Shown: positions 8,190-17,560, counted from the stretch's first letter. The stretch is DNA of 24,952 nt from Gnetum montanum (GCA_015680685.1 MNCI01005020.1:1-24952); one strand, 5' to 3'. A program made the numbers and translations. The notes: generated from the sequence alone by a model not told the origin.

Positions 8190-9232
8190 CTGTCCCCGCC
8201 GAAGAAGTTACTGTTATAACAGGGTACACTAAGGCCACCCTTTTTATGAAATATGGGGAGGTAGAGCAATCACAAAAATGGTTGTAGAAGAAAGCTTCTA
8301 ATTTGATCATCAGCCCACCTTACCCAGGCAGGTCTGATGGTCTTGTTCATAGCTTTAACTCCTAGAATTCTGGCTATTGAGATGGTCACCATTGTTGATT
8401 CTTTCAATGATGATGCTTCCCATTTTAGCACGTGGGTTCGAGGAGTCAAGGTATCTTTCCACCTAACCATTGAATTCCTTTCTAATCTTTTTGGCATGCC
8501 CATGGATGGTGCCAAGGTGACTAGATAAAGCAGCTAAAGAGGGCCAGTTCATAAGAGAGTTGGAGGAGTGGTTAGGCATGTCTTGGGGTCCTAAGTGCTT
8601 TACTATGCGAGACGATACTCGATCAATAGAGATGAATTTCTTGTATCCTCTCTTTCGGGCACGAGCATTCCCCAAATCTCTTTCCCAAGGAAGAAACCTT
8701 GGGATCGAGTCTGCGCATGTTATTCGTGCAGTTTTGGAGACAGGCATGCGCTACAACTAGGCATAGTTTCTTGGATCTATTTTTCTTGGGGAGATCATTA
8801 GATTACGTTCAAACATCCATGCTAAATCCCATTTTACATTTGCTTTCTTCGCGGGGTATCTACGTAGGTTTGCTGAGTTCCTAGTAGTTTATGATGATGA
8901 CTGCTATGTTTTGAGGGATCGTTCACAACTGTCCCTCCCTTGGATTCGCCATTTTTCTAGCACCACTAGATCCCAAGACCCACCAGAAGACATTGAGAAA
9001 TCAGTATCAGTTATTAGTGGAGGTGTGGCCAGTCGTTCCCATCATTCCCATGATAGTTTAGGATTGGAACCGCCTAGGATGTGCATGTCTATTAAAAGGG
9101 TTGAACGTTTGATTGGTGAGACTGTTGGGAAGTCCAAGATGAAGGTAAAGAGGAAGGAACGTCTAAGGGAACCTACTCCAGATGTGATACCATCAAAAAC
9201 AAAGAAGATTTAGTTTGTATTGCTAGTGGAGG
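8190..9232 (+). pseudogene. Middle part of the spliced gene, plant transposon protein-like
   Basis: The exon from 8,190 reads AVPAEEVTVITGYTKATLF, meets a TAG at 8,285-8,287, then needs a frame change to enter 8,337-8,528. That frame reads STWVRGVKVSFHLTIEFLSNLFGMP, a pattern like the 'putative plant transposon protein' or plant mobile domains (RGK.V.F...I...LGLP). A further frame change gives ELEEWLG, then FRARAFPKSLSQGRNLGIESAHVIRAVLETGM and FLGEIIRLRSNIHAKSHF, again like the C-terminal half of that domain. A basic Ser/Lys-rich tail follows to a TAG at 9,211 and a donor GTAAGT at 9,233. Domain identity is moderate at best. Confidence 0.5.
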
Positions 9233-9332
9233 GTAAGTATCTTATTTTATCGTTATATATTTATTATTTTTTTTGTTGTTTTTGGCCTATCCGTTATATA
9301 TACTATGTCATACTAACTCTACGATTTTGGAG
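9233..9332 (+). other. Probable intron
   Basis: GTAAGTAT donor at 9,233, a consensus TACTAAC branch-point-like sequence at 9,311-9,317, and AG at 9,331-9,332. Length about 100 bases, very T-rich. The joined frame is not clean, possibly because the GA run just downstream changes length. Confidence 0.5.
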
Positions 9333-9630
9333 GTATCATAAGAAAATCCTGAGAGAGAGAGAGAGAGAGAGAGAGGCTTTGGCCCTAATGGTTGATTCTG
9401 AGGTGGTTTTCACAAGGCCAGAGGAAGAGGCGAAGGAGAGAGAAGAAACAATCGAAGAACCTCCCACCTCACAAGAGGAAGATGTGACAAACGTCATGGG
9501 AACGAAGCTTGCGGAGACTTTGGATGCACTTAGGCATTCAAGTGATGAAAGAGGTGTCTTCGATGACTTCTTTGATGGATCTTTGCAGCTTGGTGATCCA
9601 CCCAAGCTAAATAGCAAAGGGCTTTTTGAT
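9333..9630 (+). pseudogene. Acidic exon with GA microsatellite
   Basis: An open frame reads a run of Arg-Glu pairs encoded by (GA)n at about 9,352-9,375, then EEEAKEREETIEEPPTSQEE and LAETLDALRHSS, DDFFDGSLQLGD. It is acidic, Ser/Glu-rich and probably disordered. The end of the exon is uncertain (about 9,630). The intervening bases to 9,710 end in a pyrimidine-rich TTATTTCTAG acceptor. No family recognised. Confidence 0.45.
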
Positions 9631-9710
9631 ATGTTCCCTTTTAGCTTAACTCATGTTTTTGTACCCTTTAATTTTCATGTGTTGTCCTTGATTATTTTGA
9701 TTATTTCTAG

Positions 9711-9920
9711 TACCAGAGGTAGATGCTGAGATTTTTGAGGCACATACATCTCAGGCAGAGGTGTCAAGATCACAGGTTTTGATTAAGGTGACCTCCCCTG
9801 CTTGTCCCACATCGACTAACCAGCTAAGGCCATGGCCTGAGATGCCTAGCAAAATGGACTTTGTTAAGGGCATCGTTAATGATGTGGTCGCTCGCCTACA
9901 AGAAGCTCACCCAGAACTAG
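9711..9920 (+). pseudogene. Exon of the spliced gene, unrecognised
   Basis: Open in one frame from the TTTCTAG acceptor at 9,710 to a GTATGTG donor at 9,921. It reads PEVDAEIFEAHTSQAEV, then MPSKMDFVKGIVNDVVARL and QEAHPELG. Amphipathic and hydrophilic, with no known motif. The 68-base intron following (9,921-9,988) ends TATTTTAG. Confidence 0.5.
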
Positions 9921-9988
9921 GTATGTGTACATTGCCCATTATGCTAAGTGTCTGGTTTTATTTTTCTTTGCATTCATTTTTATTTTAG

Positions 9989-10800
9989 GTGATTCATGTG
10001 TGTGGTGCCTACACCTGTAAGCGTCAAGCTCTAGTGGGATCCTTCTGAAGCTACTCACATTGATGCTCTCCCTAAACTACCAGGGAATATTGAGCAAGTC
10101 CCAAAAAAATGTGTATGATGCAGTTTCCGGTTGCATCGTACAAAACGCCAAGTTGCTCTGGACTTGTAGGCATTCGGTTGAGTATTTATGGGATGAGGTT
10201 CATTCATTGAAGGAAGCACTAGCGAAGGAGAGGGAGGAGAAAAGGGATCTCTAGTCCTATTATGATCTTGTTGCTGTAAGACTGTCTAGTGATAGCACTT
10301 GGCGCACATCTGAAATCACCTATGCATGCTACTAGACAATTTTGAACAGCAAAGTGTAGGCTACACGGGATTTGGTTGAGAAAAATGCACAGATGAATTT
10401 GCTGAACAGAAAATTTCATGATTGGAAGTCCTTTGTGGCTAACGTACAGAAGTGGGGCCAAGACTAAAAGGACCACAAGCATCAATATAAGAAATGGTTA
10501 AAGGAGGAGTCAATTGAACATTGCCGGATGGAGATGTTCATCAATGGGTTAGGCTTGCGATCTACTTATGACAGGTTTGTTGAGTGTACCAAGGTGGAGG
10601 GATCTCTCGAGAGAACCATTGCTACCGCCTCTGGGGAGGCTTCGATAGGCATGTTCTCTCTTGAGCATCCTACCTGGACATCGGTGGATGAGGATAAAAC
10701 CTTAGCTAGCATTGATCTTGGCCTGGAGGAGGATTGGGCAAATGTGCTCGAGGCAGAGATTCTACGGCGTTTGGAGGCCAACTTAGGGCCTTCCTCACTT
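9989..10800 (+). pseudogene. Coiled-coil-like exon with multiple Gln-position stops
   Basis: After a frame slip at the A7 run near 10,105, one frame stays readable from 10,110 to 10,800. It reads VYDAVSGCIVQNAKLLW, YLWDEVHSLKEALAKEREEK, a heptad-rich middle (DLVEKNAQMNLLNRKFHDWK, KWLKEESIEHCRMEMFING), then SLEHPTWTSVDED and VLEAEILRRLEANLGPSSL. It is interrupted by TAG at 10,252, 10,333 and 10,357 and TAA at 10,465, all at plausible Gln positions in the helical part; TAG at 10,032 is in the preceding frame. Coiled-coil C-termini after a transposon-type domain are common in plant mobile-element ORFs, but I do not recognise a specific family. Confidence 0.55.
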
Positions 10801-10939
10801 GTGAGTGTTTTATTGTGGCATTTATTTTTGTATGGTTTTGTTGTTTTCATTGTTAGTGTTACTTTTTTTCTTAGTTTTGTACTTATGATTTGCTTTACTA
10901 CTCTTACCTATTTTTTTGTTTTATGTTTTCTGTTTGTAG
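10801..10939 (+). other. Last intron of the spliced gene
   Basis: GTGAGT donor at 10,801 and CTGTTTGTAG acceptor ending at 10,939, T-rich, 139 bases. It lies in phase 0 and joins LGPSSL to GHVNDGARPSGARADDAEDL. Confidence 0.75.
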
Positions 10940-11020
10940 GGACATGTTAATGATGGAGCTAGACCTAGTGGAGCGAGAGCGGATGATGCAGAGGATCTTG
11001 GGGATCAGCCCTCTCCATGA
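10940..11020 (+). pseudogene. Terminal exon of the spliced gene
   Basis: Twenty-six codons and a TGA stop at 11,018-11,020, reading GHVNDGARPSGARADDAEDL and GDQPSP. This short acidic tail joins cleanly to the previous exon. The next 350 bases (to 11,375) contain no gene; they are AT-rich, with a T9 run near 11,165 and a purine tract AAAATGGGGGAACAAAC near 11,240 that resembles an LTR-element polypurine tract, although no LTR follows that I can define. Confidence 0.6.
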
Positions 11021-11374
11021 GCTTATTGTTAATCAGACTTTAGCCATTAAATGTTTTGGATTTTTGAATGTTTGATGGAAACATATGGTTGAAAAATGTA
11101 ATAACATGGACTTAGTTATGGCATAACGTGTTGGAATTTTACTACCATATTGACGTATCATTTTTTTTTATTTGCTTGTTTTCTCTTTTTATTTGCCTTT
11201 TCAAGTATTATCGTGAACATATGCATGTACCCAAATGTAAAATGGGGGAACAAACTGTAAATCAACACTTGTAAAAGAAGAAAGTAATGAGAAGGCATAG
11301 ATTGAGACTACAATTTATATTATTTAAACTAAAATTTGATGTAACGTAGTGAATGTTTGCAAACTTGCGATGTA

Positions 11375-11640
11375 TTGAATCCTAGTTTAAAGCCATTTTG
11401 GGCTATGCACATCAGTTTAAAGTCATGGTGGACTATTGCATTTGTTGTTAAAGAAAGAAGGATTACCAATCTTATGCCATAGTGGGTCAAAAGCAATAAT
11501 AGTTTTAGGAAGCTTTTAAAAGGAACCGATCATTTTTTACTGTGGCTAGTTTAACGTCATTGCAGAAATTCGCTGGAAGTTTAATGTCGTACCGGACGAT
11601 TGGTAGTTTAACATCATTCCAGACATTTGGTGATTCGTTC
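11375..11640 (-). repeat. KL-peptide repeat cluster 3 (after protease)
   Basis: Five or six copies of the AGTTTAA(A/C)GTCATnnnGGACT unit on the + strand, near 11,390, 11,412, 11,469, 11,548, 11,577 and 11,605. On the minus strand the first three in coding order are in the reading frame that follows the protease and read WNDVKLP, VRYDIKLP and CNDVKLA, so this cluster was translated as part of the gag-protease polyprotein. Confidence 0.7.
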
Positions 11641-12310
11641 TAGTTCTTAAGCTACCTCTTAACCTTTTGTAGCTTAACATGTGGGGTTGGGCATGTAGGT
11701 ATGATCTTATACTCACCTTCCCCTTCATCAATGATGTCAAAGGATAATTCTGACCAAGAGACATCAGTAGGAATGGCTCCTATGTTTGTGTTGTTTGGTG
11801 CTTCCTCAATTTTAGTAGGATTATGAGTTCATGTTGAGTTCATGTCTTGAGGTATGCTCATAGTTCCTTGCTTAGGCTCAACGAACTCAATTTTTGACTC
11901 TTGATCTACCTCAGGGTGTGAGGAAGTAAGTGATACTGTTGTATCCCCATGTATGATGATTTCACCACCCTTGTAAGGTAGGTGGATATCTTGATGGATT
12001 GGTGAGGATACGGCTCTAAGCTGGGCTAGCCAGGGACGTCCTAGAATCAGGTTAAACCCTAGCATTTCATCAACTACTATGAATTCAACTGTCGTAGGGA
12101 ACTGGTCCTCGGCTATAAAATCTAAGGTAACTATACCTTTCACCCCAACACTTGAACCACTGAAGGATTTTAGAAAAGAAGTTGTCATGGGCTGTATTTG
12201 TTCAATAAGTCCCAGTTTTTCGATGATGGGAAAAGGTATTACGTCTGTTGCCGCACCGTCATCAACATGGACCCTACGTATCTTGAAATGATTGACCTAT
12301 ATCATTATGA
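11641..12310 (-). pseudogene. Tat-like retropepsin (protease) and downstream linker
   Basis: Retropepsin cleaves the gag-pol polyprotein. On the minus strand FKIRRVHVDDGAATDVIPF (about 12,280-12,225) is the active-site loop; the family motif is D-(T/S/G/N)-G, here DDG. The flap region and the conserved LILGRPWLAQLRAVSS block (about 12,045-11,995) follow, then HGDTTVSL. A second frame continues with a hydrophilic linker (TNIGAIPTDVSWSELSFDI) and two TAG stops near 11,655 before entering the KL repeats. GRPWL..L.AVSS is typical of Tat-like proteases. Stops TGA and TAG precede the active site. Confidence 0.8.
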
Positions 12311-13260
12311 ACATAGGGGTTGTGGTAACTTCTCATATTTTCTCATCTAGTTTACTATCCTTAGCATGAAACTCTAGGGATGAAGTCTTTGATTCTTGAG
12401 GTTGTGGGGACAATACTGCATAAATGGATGATTCATCTGCAGGAAGGTCCTTACTAACAGGGATCGAAGTTAGCATCCGCACGAGAGCTTCCCGATGTAC
12501 TAGTGAAGTCATTACTAGGTCATACAAACTTAAAGAAGTATTCTTTTGTTTTAAGGCTTATGTAACTTGAGTCAATGCACTTGCTAGGTCTTTACCATTT
12601 GGAATACCCTTATCTCTGGAGAATTAGTCCATTTGACCCAGCATTCGTATTTCTTGTGGAGGAAAGTTTGCATTAGTAACTAGGGGTGTTGGGTTCGACA
12701 TACAACCAGTGACATTATCTTTTTTTTTATGACTCATACTAGGCTCATTAATGGACGGACTTATGGGAACAGTGTTTAACGGTGTGGGTTTTGGTGATCC
12801 TAATTTGTGCTCATGGTTTTCTCTTTCCAGGCACTCTCTTGTTAGTCTATCAGAAAGATGCTCTTGCAAAGGTCACGAGGGAATGGAGGTGGGTTATGTG
12901 TCAGGGTGTTTTGGCACCCAAATCACAAAGGGAATGGGTCAGTTTTCAGATGGTATGGTTGTCATTGCAATGGAAGGAGGTATGCGGATGACGAATGGTT
13001 TTTGTGGTGTGTAAGATGTGCATATGATGAGAGGGATTTGAGGGGATGTTGGGGTAGGTGTGTTTTTTGAAGGCCTACGAATTACAAAAGGTTTTCGCGG
13101 GACATCCTATCTATGTTCCACATGGATAGTATTAATCACATATGATGCATCATTGGTATTGAGAGAATCCTTGTAAACTCCCATAAGTTGATTTTGGGGT
13201 TTTACTGGGTTTGCCTCATCGAATACTACTTCACCCCTATCAATCATGCATTGTATATCC
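12311..13260 (-). pseudogene. Gag C-terminal region before the protease
   Basis: This continues the gag frame between the zinc-knuckle-like motif and protease. Readable pieces are DRGEVVFDEANPVKPQNQLM with NDASYVINTIHVEHR (about 13,230-13,110), a Pro/Asn-rich stretch at 12,869-12,624 with TRECLERENHEHK, and DLVMTSLVHREALVRMLTSI (12,520-12,460), the last in frame with the protease. No enzymatic motif is expected here. Stops separate the pieces. The + strand frames at 12,751-13,070 are treated as shadows. Confidence 0.6.
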
Positions 13261-13262
13261 TA

Positions 13263-13316
13263 TTTCAAGGTGAAATAGTAATCAATCCCATGACCACATC
13301 GTTGGTGATATTCACA
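13263..13316 (-). pseudogene. Zinc-knuckle-like motif of gag nucleocapsid
   Basis: The minus strand reads CEYHQRCGHGIDYYFTLK, followed by a TAG. Tat and Athila gag proteins have CxYHxxxGHxTxxCxxLK here, a nucleic-acid-binding knuckle. The last Cys of the family pattern is Tyr, so zinc binding is probably lost. Confidence 0.7.
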
Positions 13317-15400
13317 AAACCTATTTAACCTAAAACCTCTTGGAATGGGGGGTTCATTAGCTGTTGCTAAGGTTGGGTTCTTGGCCAACTCACAAAATCG
13401 ATCATGTTTTTGAGATGTTGTAGGAGACATTTGTTTATGTTTGATTAACCCGGCCTTTAGAAGTTGATCAAGCAATTGTGAAGGCTTCATAGGCAAGGGT
13501 GTATATTGAGCAGGGTCATTTCTTTGAAGGTATGGACGTGACCCATGTTGGTGTTTCTATTTGAGGAAGTTTCGAGTGTAGGCATGGGTGTGTTTCTTTC
13601 TTAGTCGTTTGGGACAGTGGGTTGTTTTTCCTTTTGTCCTTGATAGTTAGGTCGGCTTGTCTCGGCCACTGCTGCTACCATTGTTTTGGATTTATCTTTC
13701 CTCATATGTTGGCTCTTAAAGGCTGAGTAAGCTAGGTAGTTTCTTATTTGTGCTACCTCTTCTATGTCTTTAATTTGCACAAATGCTTGGCTTAATGTGT
13801 GGGCTTTCAAGTAGTAAAGCTTTGACTTAATAAAGTCATTCATGGCTGCCTTAAGGATGGTAAGTAGATATGTTTCAGGGATGGGCTCGTGAAGTTCATT
13901 CAAGGCTGTACTCCACCTTTGGATAAATTTCTATGCTGGCTCTAATGGTGCTTGTTTAATCTGGATCAAGCTATCTAACGTGGCCTCAGGCTTTAGATTG
14001 TATTTGAAACGGGTGACAAACTGGTGCAACAAGTCCTCTAGAGAAGATATGGAGCTACAGGGCAAAGCTCGATACCAGTCTAAGGCTTTTCCGGTTAAGG
14101 ACATAGCAAACACACGTAGAACTACATGAGGCCATGCCTAAAGCAATAGACATTCTGTTCGAAATGTTACTAGGTGAGCGTTTGGATCCCCCTCTCCATT
14201 ATACTTGGTTAGCTGGGGTAATGAAACTTCCTTTGGCAAGGTTAATGGTGGAACTGAGGGGTCGATTGGATCATCTTGATAGAAGTCCAGTACCTTGACT
14301 TCCTCAGTGTTCACAGTTTTGAGGCATTTTAATTCTTCTGCCAATGAGTGCATCATTTTTCTTATGTCTACCCGCTCTTGGGCGGTAGGCAGACCAGTGG
14401 GTTGATTTGGTGATGGTTGGTAATGATTTGATTATTGCATCATTTGTTGAAAGAGAGGTTGATGGACTGTAGTTTGTTGTGGTGGGAGGACATTCGGGGC
14501 TAAGACTATGGGGTGTGGTACACTGTAGTGAGTAGACAAGTTTTGCTGAACAGATGGTGGAACCCACTACCCAGCCATAGGTTGTGAAGTAACACCCTGA
14601 ATGTGTTGGGTTGAAGTAATTAATGATGTTTTTTGAATTTGCACTTGTGGTACGTAATGGATGGTTGTAGATGTTGGTATGATGGGTGGCATCCCAATTA
14701 CCTGAGGTTGAACAATTAAACCTATATTAGCCTAAAGAGGGGATTGTTGAGATTGTATCTGTGGAGGTATGATGAAAGTGAACTTGTCAGATTGAATGTT
14801 GAGCCTAGAGAAGATGGGAATGGAAGTGGGCATTTCCTCTAGAGAAGCTGGTGGTCGAGCGTTCATGGATAAAGGTGGAAGTATGGTCTCTTCCAGGAAG
14901 GGTTGGAACAATGAATTTGTATGGGCATGGGGACTGACGGTATGGTACGAATCCCCATGTTCAGATTGGGCTATGAAGTCATCTTCCTAATCTTCACCTT
15001 GAGGCTCTATTGGAGGTGGCTGTAAGGCTTGACTTCTTACCATTAGCAGCTGAGATATGAGTTTATGATGATGTTTGCAAAGAGGGATTATATCAAATGC
15101 TGAGGGGACAAACTTACAACCTCCTTTGTGGATAAGTTCATAATCTCGCTTCGCTTCCCTCTCTACACGATCGATAGGCAAGTTGGCGTGGATCTTGACA
15201 CAGATGAAGTTATACTATTCATGTGTAAGAGTTGCATAGGTAGGGTCCTTTCCCTATAGCCTGAGTGACTGGCACATAGGGCCTTGGGGATTTATCTGTT
15301 CAATAATAGTTATAGATTCCGTAGTAGTCACATGGTTCAAGGTTTCAGCCCCAAAGTCAGAGATCGGCAGTGTCACTGGGTTAATTTGGGAGGATTCCAT
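13317..15400 (-). pseudogene. Tat-like gag polyprotein (degenerate)
   Basis: Gag packages element RNA into particles. The ATG at 15,400 opens a frame lying directly after the repeat-rich leader, and nearly all recognisable gag sequence down to 13,601 shares it, interrupted by stops. Order: N-terminal REAKRDYELIHKGGCKFVPS (15,155-15,095); a long Gln/Pro-rich tract (about 14,960-14,400); LPQLTKYNGEGDPNAHLVTF (about 14,220), the usual retrotransposon gag entry; MSLTGKALDWYRALP, ISSLEDLLHQFVTRF (14,105-14,005); RWSTALNELHEPIPETYLL (about 13,920). One frameshift falls between 13,601 and 13,496. TAG stops at 15,256, 15,217, 14,989 and 14,734 and others lie at plausible Gln positions. The pattern P.L..Y.G..DP..H...F is diagnostic of gypsy gag. 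Confidence 0.82.
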
Positions 15401-15403
15401 AGT

Positions 15404-15660
15404 GAACGTGAGTAAACTGGGCTAGACAAGTTGAACATGAGCAATTGCGGTGTGAGCAACTGTAGCGTGACAAGCAACGTGAGCAACTACAGCATGATAA
15501 ATAGCATGAGTAACTGCAGTGTGACAAACAACGTGAGCAATTGCAGCGTGAGTTAACTGCAGGGTGACTGACAAATGGCGTACAACTGTAGCGTGAGTTA
15601 ACTACAGCGTGACTGACAAACGGCATATAGCTACAGCATCAGTTAACTACAACGTGAGGT
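15404..15660. repeat. Leader minisatellite with GCGTGAG/ACGTGAG core
   Basis: About a dozen copies of (A/G)CGTGAG or GCGTGAC, separated by CAACTGCAG/CAACTACAG-type spacers, lie between the primer-binding site and the gag ATG of the Tat-like element. On the minus strand the array stays open for 81 codons (15,626-15,381) as a Cys/Ser/Arg-rich repeat, which follows from the repeat and is unlikely to be a protein of its own. Confidence 0.7.
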
Positions 15661-15880
15661 ATCGGGTGGGTAAGTCAAGCTGAACTTTGACACGCTAGTT
15701 TGACATGCTAGGCAAGTCGTGGGAGAAGCTCAATGTGGACGGTCGGCAGTGGTGGTGGAATGTTACTTGGCAAACTATTAGCTTGTGTACATTATTTTGA
15801 GTTTTAATGGTAGAGTTGTAGAGTTTAAAGTGCTTGCCGTGCAAATTTTCAATCTTGATTAACGTAAGAATTTTTGCAGG

Positions 15881-15900
15881 TGGTCCTCCTTCTAGCGCCA
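15881..15900 (-). other. Primer-binding site of the Tat-like element
   Basis: The minus strand reads TGGCGCTAGAAGGAGGACCA six bases inside the LTR end. TGGCGC-type starts are typical of tRNA primer sites in plant gypsy elements. The priming tRNA is not determined. Confidence 0.65.
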
Positions 15901-16447
15901 ATTTATTGTACTGACCTAAATCATCGATGTAAGGCTGGAAGGGAAAAAAACACCGAAAGATCGTCGGGCAAACACAGCTAACCCTGCCTTCGCCTGAGGG
16001 CAAGCTGGAAAAGAAAATGAAGGTAGAGTGCCTTGGATCATCTACACGCAAATCAACCAAGGACTTCCCTGAGCGTAAACTATGACTTGTGCTGGGGTTA
16101 TCGTAACTGATGTTTTAAAATGTAAACAGTGTGCATGAACTGTAAACAGAAATGTATACAAAACTGGTGTTGTAAACAAAACGTAAACAAAATGTAAAGT
16201 GAACTTAAAACAGAGCAAACAATATAATGGCTAGCAAAACGAGCTGTATTGTATTGCTTAGAAAAGATGTGCACTAGTCAAAGTGTAGCTACACGTGTGG
16301 ATGGCAGGTCAAGCGCCAAGCCTTGGGATGATGTGATGTGTTTCAGAAGTGCTTGGATGCTAGGAGTCAAGTGTGCCCAAGCACCCAAGGATTGCTAGTC
16401 TAAGTTTCCTAAGCTCTCAAACTTCAAAATTGCCAACCCTATTTATG

Positions 16448-16458
16448 TGAATTGACAG
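16448..16458 (-). promoter_or_regulatory. TATA box of the Tat-like LTR
   Basis: The minus strand reads CCCTATAAATACCC. It lies about 400 bases downstream, in element sense, of the GCGTGAG clusters and 540 bases from the LTR end. Confidence 0.6.
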
Positions 16459-16854
16459 GGTATTTATAGGGTTGGCTGGGCTCGGGTGCGGAATTCATGG
16501 ATGGAATCAATGGCTAAGAATTGAGAGGAAAACGGATTGTGTGACACATGTCTAATGAATAGCTGTATGTGAGTTGGATGTGTGTGGGAAAGCTACATTC
16601 TCGACCAGGTGCATTGTATCTTACAGCATGTGATAACTTACTCAAGCTAGCTTATGCTCATGGCACATACAATTTAGAGCGTAAGAGCTCAACAAGCTCA
16701 CAAATGATGAACATTTACAAAGAAATGACAATGTACAACAATAGAATGTGACTTTGGCTTGCTTGAAACTTCTAGATCTCTAAACTGGCTACTGCGAGAT
16801 GTTGGTCTGAGTGGCTCTATGGCTGTTTGAGGCTTCTTTGCTTGACCAAAACTT

Positions 16855-17560
16855 CCAGCGTGAGTTGATTTTGTCCTGTTATGTCCTCAGCATGCTCACG
16901 CTACACTCACGTTGCCAACATGTCCTCAGCGTGACCTCAGCGTGAGTGACTTGAAAATGATGCATTTCACTTCAACTTTTGATTTTTGAAGCCTGATTCT
17001 TGAGTCCAACTGCTATTTAACTATGGTTGACCCTGAGAGTGACCTGAAAATTAGAAACTAAGGTTGAAAGTGACTTGTTTTGAGCCACCTTTGGTAGCTC
17101 ACATTGGACTCACGCTGCCAGCGTGAGCTACAACGTGACCACAACGTGAGCTACAGCGTGAACAACAAAAACCTGTAATTTTTGGACTTGAACTCTGGAA
17201 TTCTAGAGGCTAAAATTTGAAGTTGTCAACAATGATCCCTGAGGATGACTTGCACTTTGGAAATTAGATCATTTTGACTTAATTTTTGACTCTAAAAGTT
17301 GCTCACGCTACACTCACGCTAGCAGTGTGACCTCAGCGTGAGTGATAGCGTGAGTGTGAAAACTTACACTTTTTGACTTGAAATTTGAATCTTTGAATGC
17401 TAATTCTTGGAGTGATCATTAGTGGCCCTTAAGGATAGCTTGCATCTTCAGATTTGGACCATTTTTTACTTGATCCTGAAGATGTTGTAGTTACTCACGC
17501 TGTGGACAAGCTATCTTGACAGGGTGAGCAAGCTGGCTTGAGCAAGCTGGGCGTGAGTTC
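16855..17560 (-). repeat. About 195-bp tandem repeats in U3, each with a GCGTGAG cluster
   Basis: Clusters of CTCACGCT/AGCGTGAG lie at about 16,857-16,945, 17,108-17,160, 17,302-17,356 and 17,495-17,556. The DNA between them is homologous: compare AAAACCTGTAATTTTTGGAC near 17,167 with AAAACTTACACTTTTTGACT near 17,358, both followed by CTTGAA and later by GACTTGCA/AGCTTGCA. The 19-mer CTCACGCTGCCAGCGTGAG at 17,109-17,127 is a perfect inverted repeat with a one-base centre. Repeated enhancer-like units in U3 are known for LTRs; the role here is inferred. Confidence 0.7.

Larger units (their letters stand above)
5170..11375 (+). mobile_element. 6.2-kb opposite-orientation segment interrupting the Tat-like pol
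   Basis: Protease ends near 11,640 and reverse transcriptase begins near 4,981 on the minus strand. The DNA between them encodes nothing retroviral on that strand and instead carries a + strand spliced gene. KL-peptide repeats abut both edges. I found no clear terminal inverted repeats, LTR pair or target-site duplication by eye, so the class of the inserted element (DNA transposon, Helitron, non-autonomous LTR element) is open. Edges are approximate. Confidence 0.5.

Noticed and set aside
8270-8747. Minus-strand frames opposite the spliced gene
   Set aside because: No motif; the + strand reading continues a consistent exon series.
9352-9375. Arg-Glu repeat as a real protein domain
   Set aside because: It is the translation of a (GA)n microsatellite whose length may have altered the frame.
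5170-11375. Terminal inverted repeats of a DNA transposon
   Set aside because: Compared both edges by eye and found no convincing inverted match or target-site duplication; the class of the insert is left open.
12751-13070. Overlapping + strand frames opposite gag
   Set aside because: They lie antisense to the Tat-like gag C-terminal region, whose minus-strand reading explains the DNA; no motif on the + strand.
15404-15660. CRISPR-like array
   Set aside because: Units are short, irregular and imperfect, spacers are not unique, and the context is a plant retroelement leader.
16569-16751. Small + strand frame in the LTR
   Set aside because: Lies in U3 of the Tat-like LTR, between TATA and repeats; no family resemblance.
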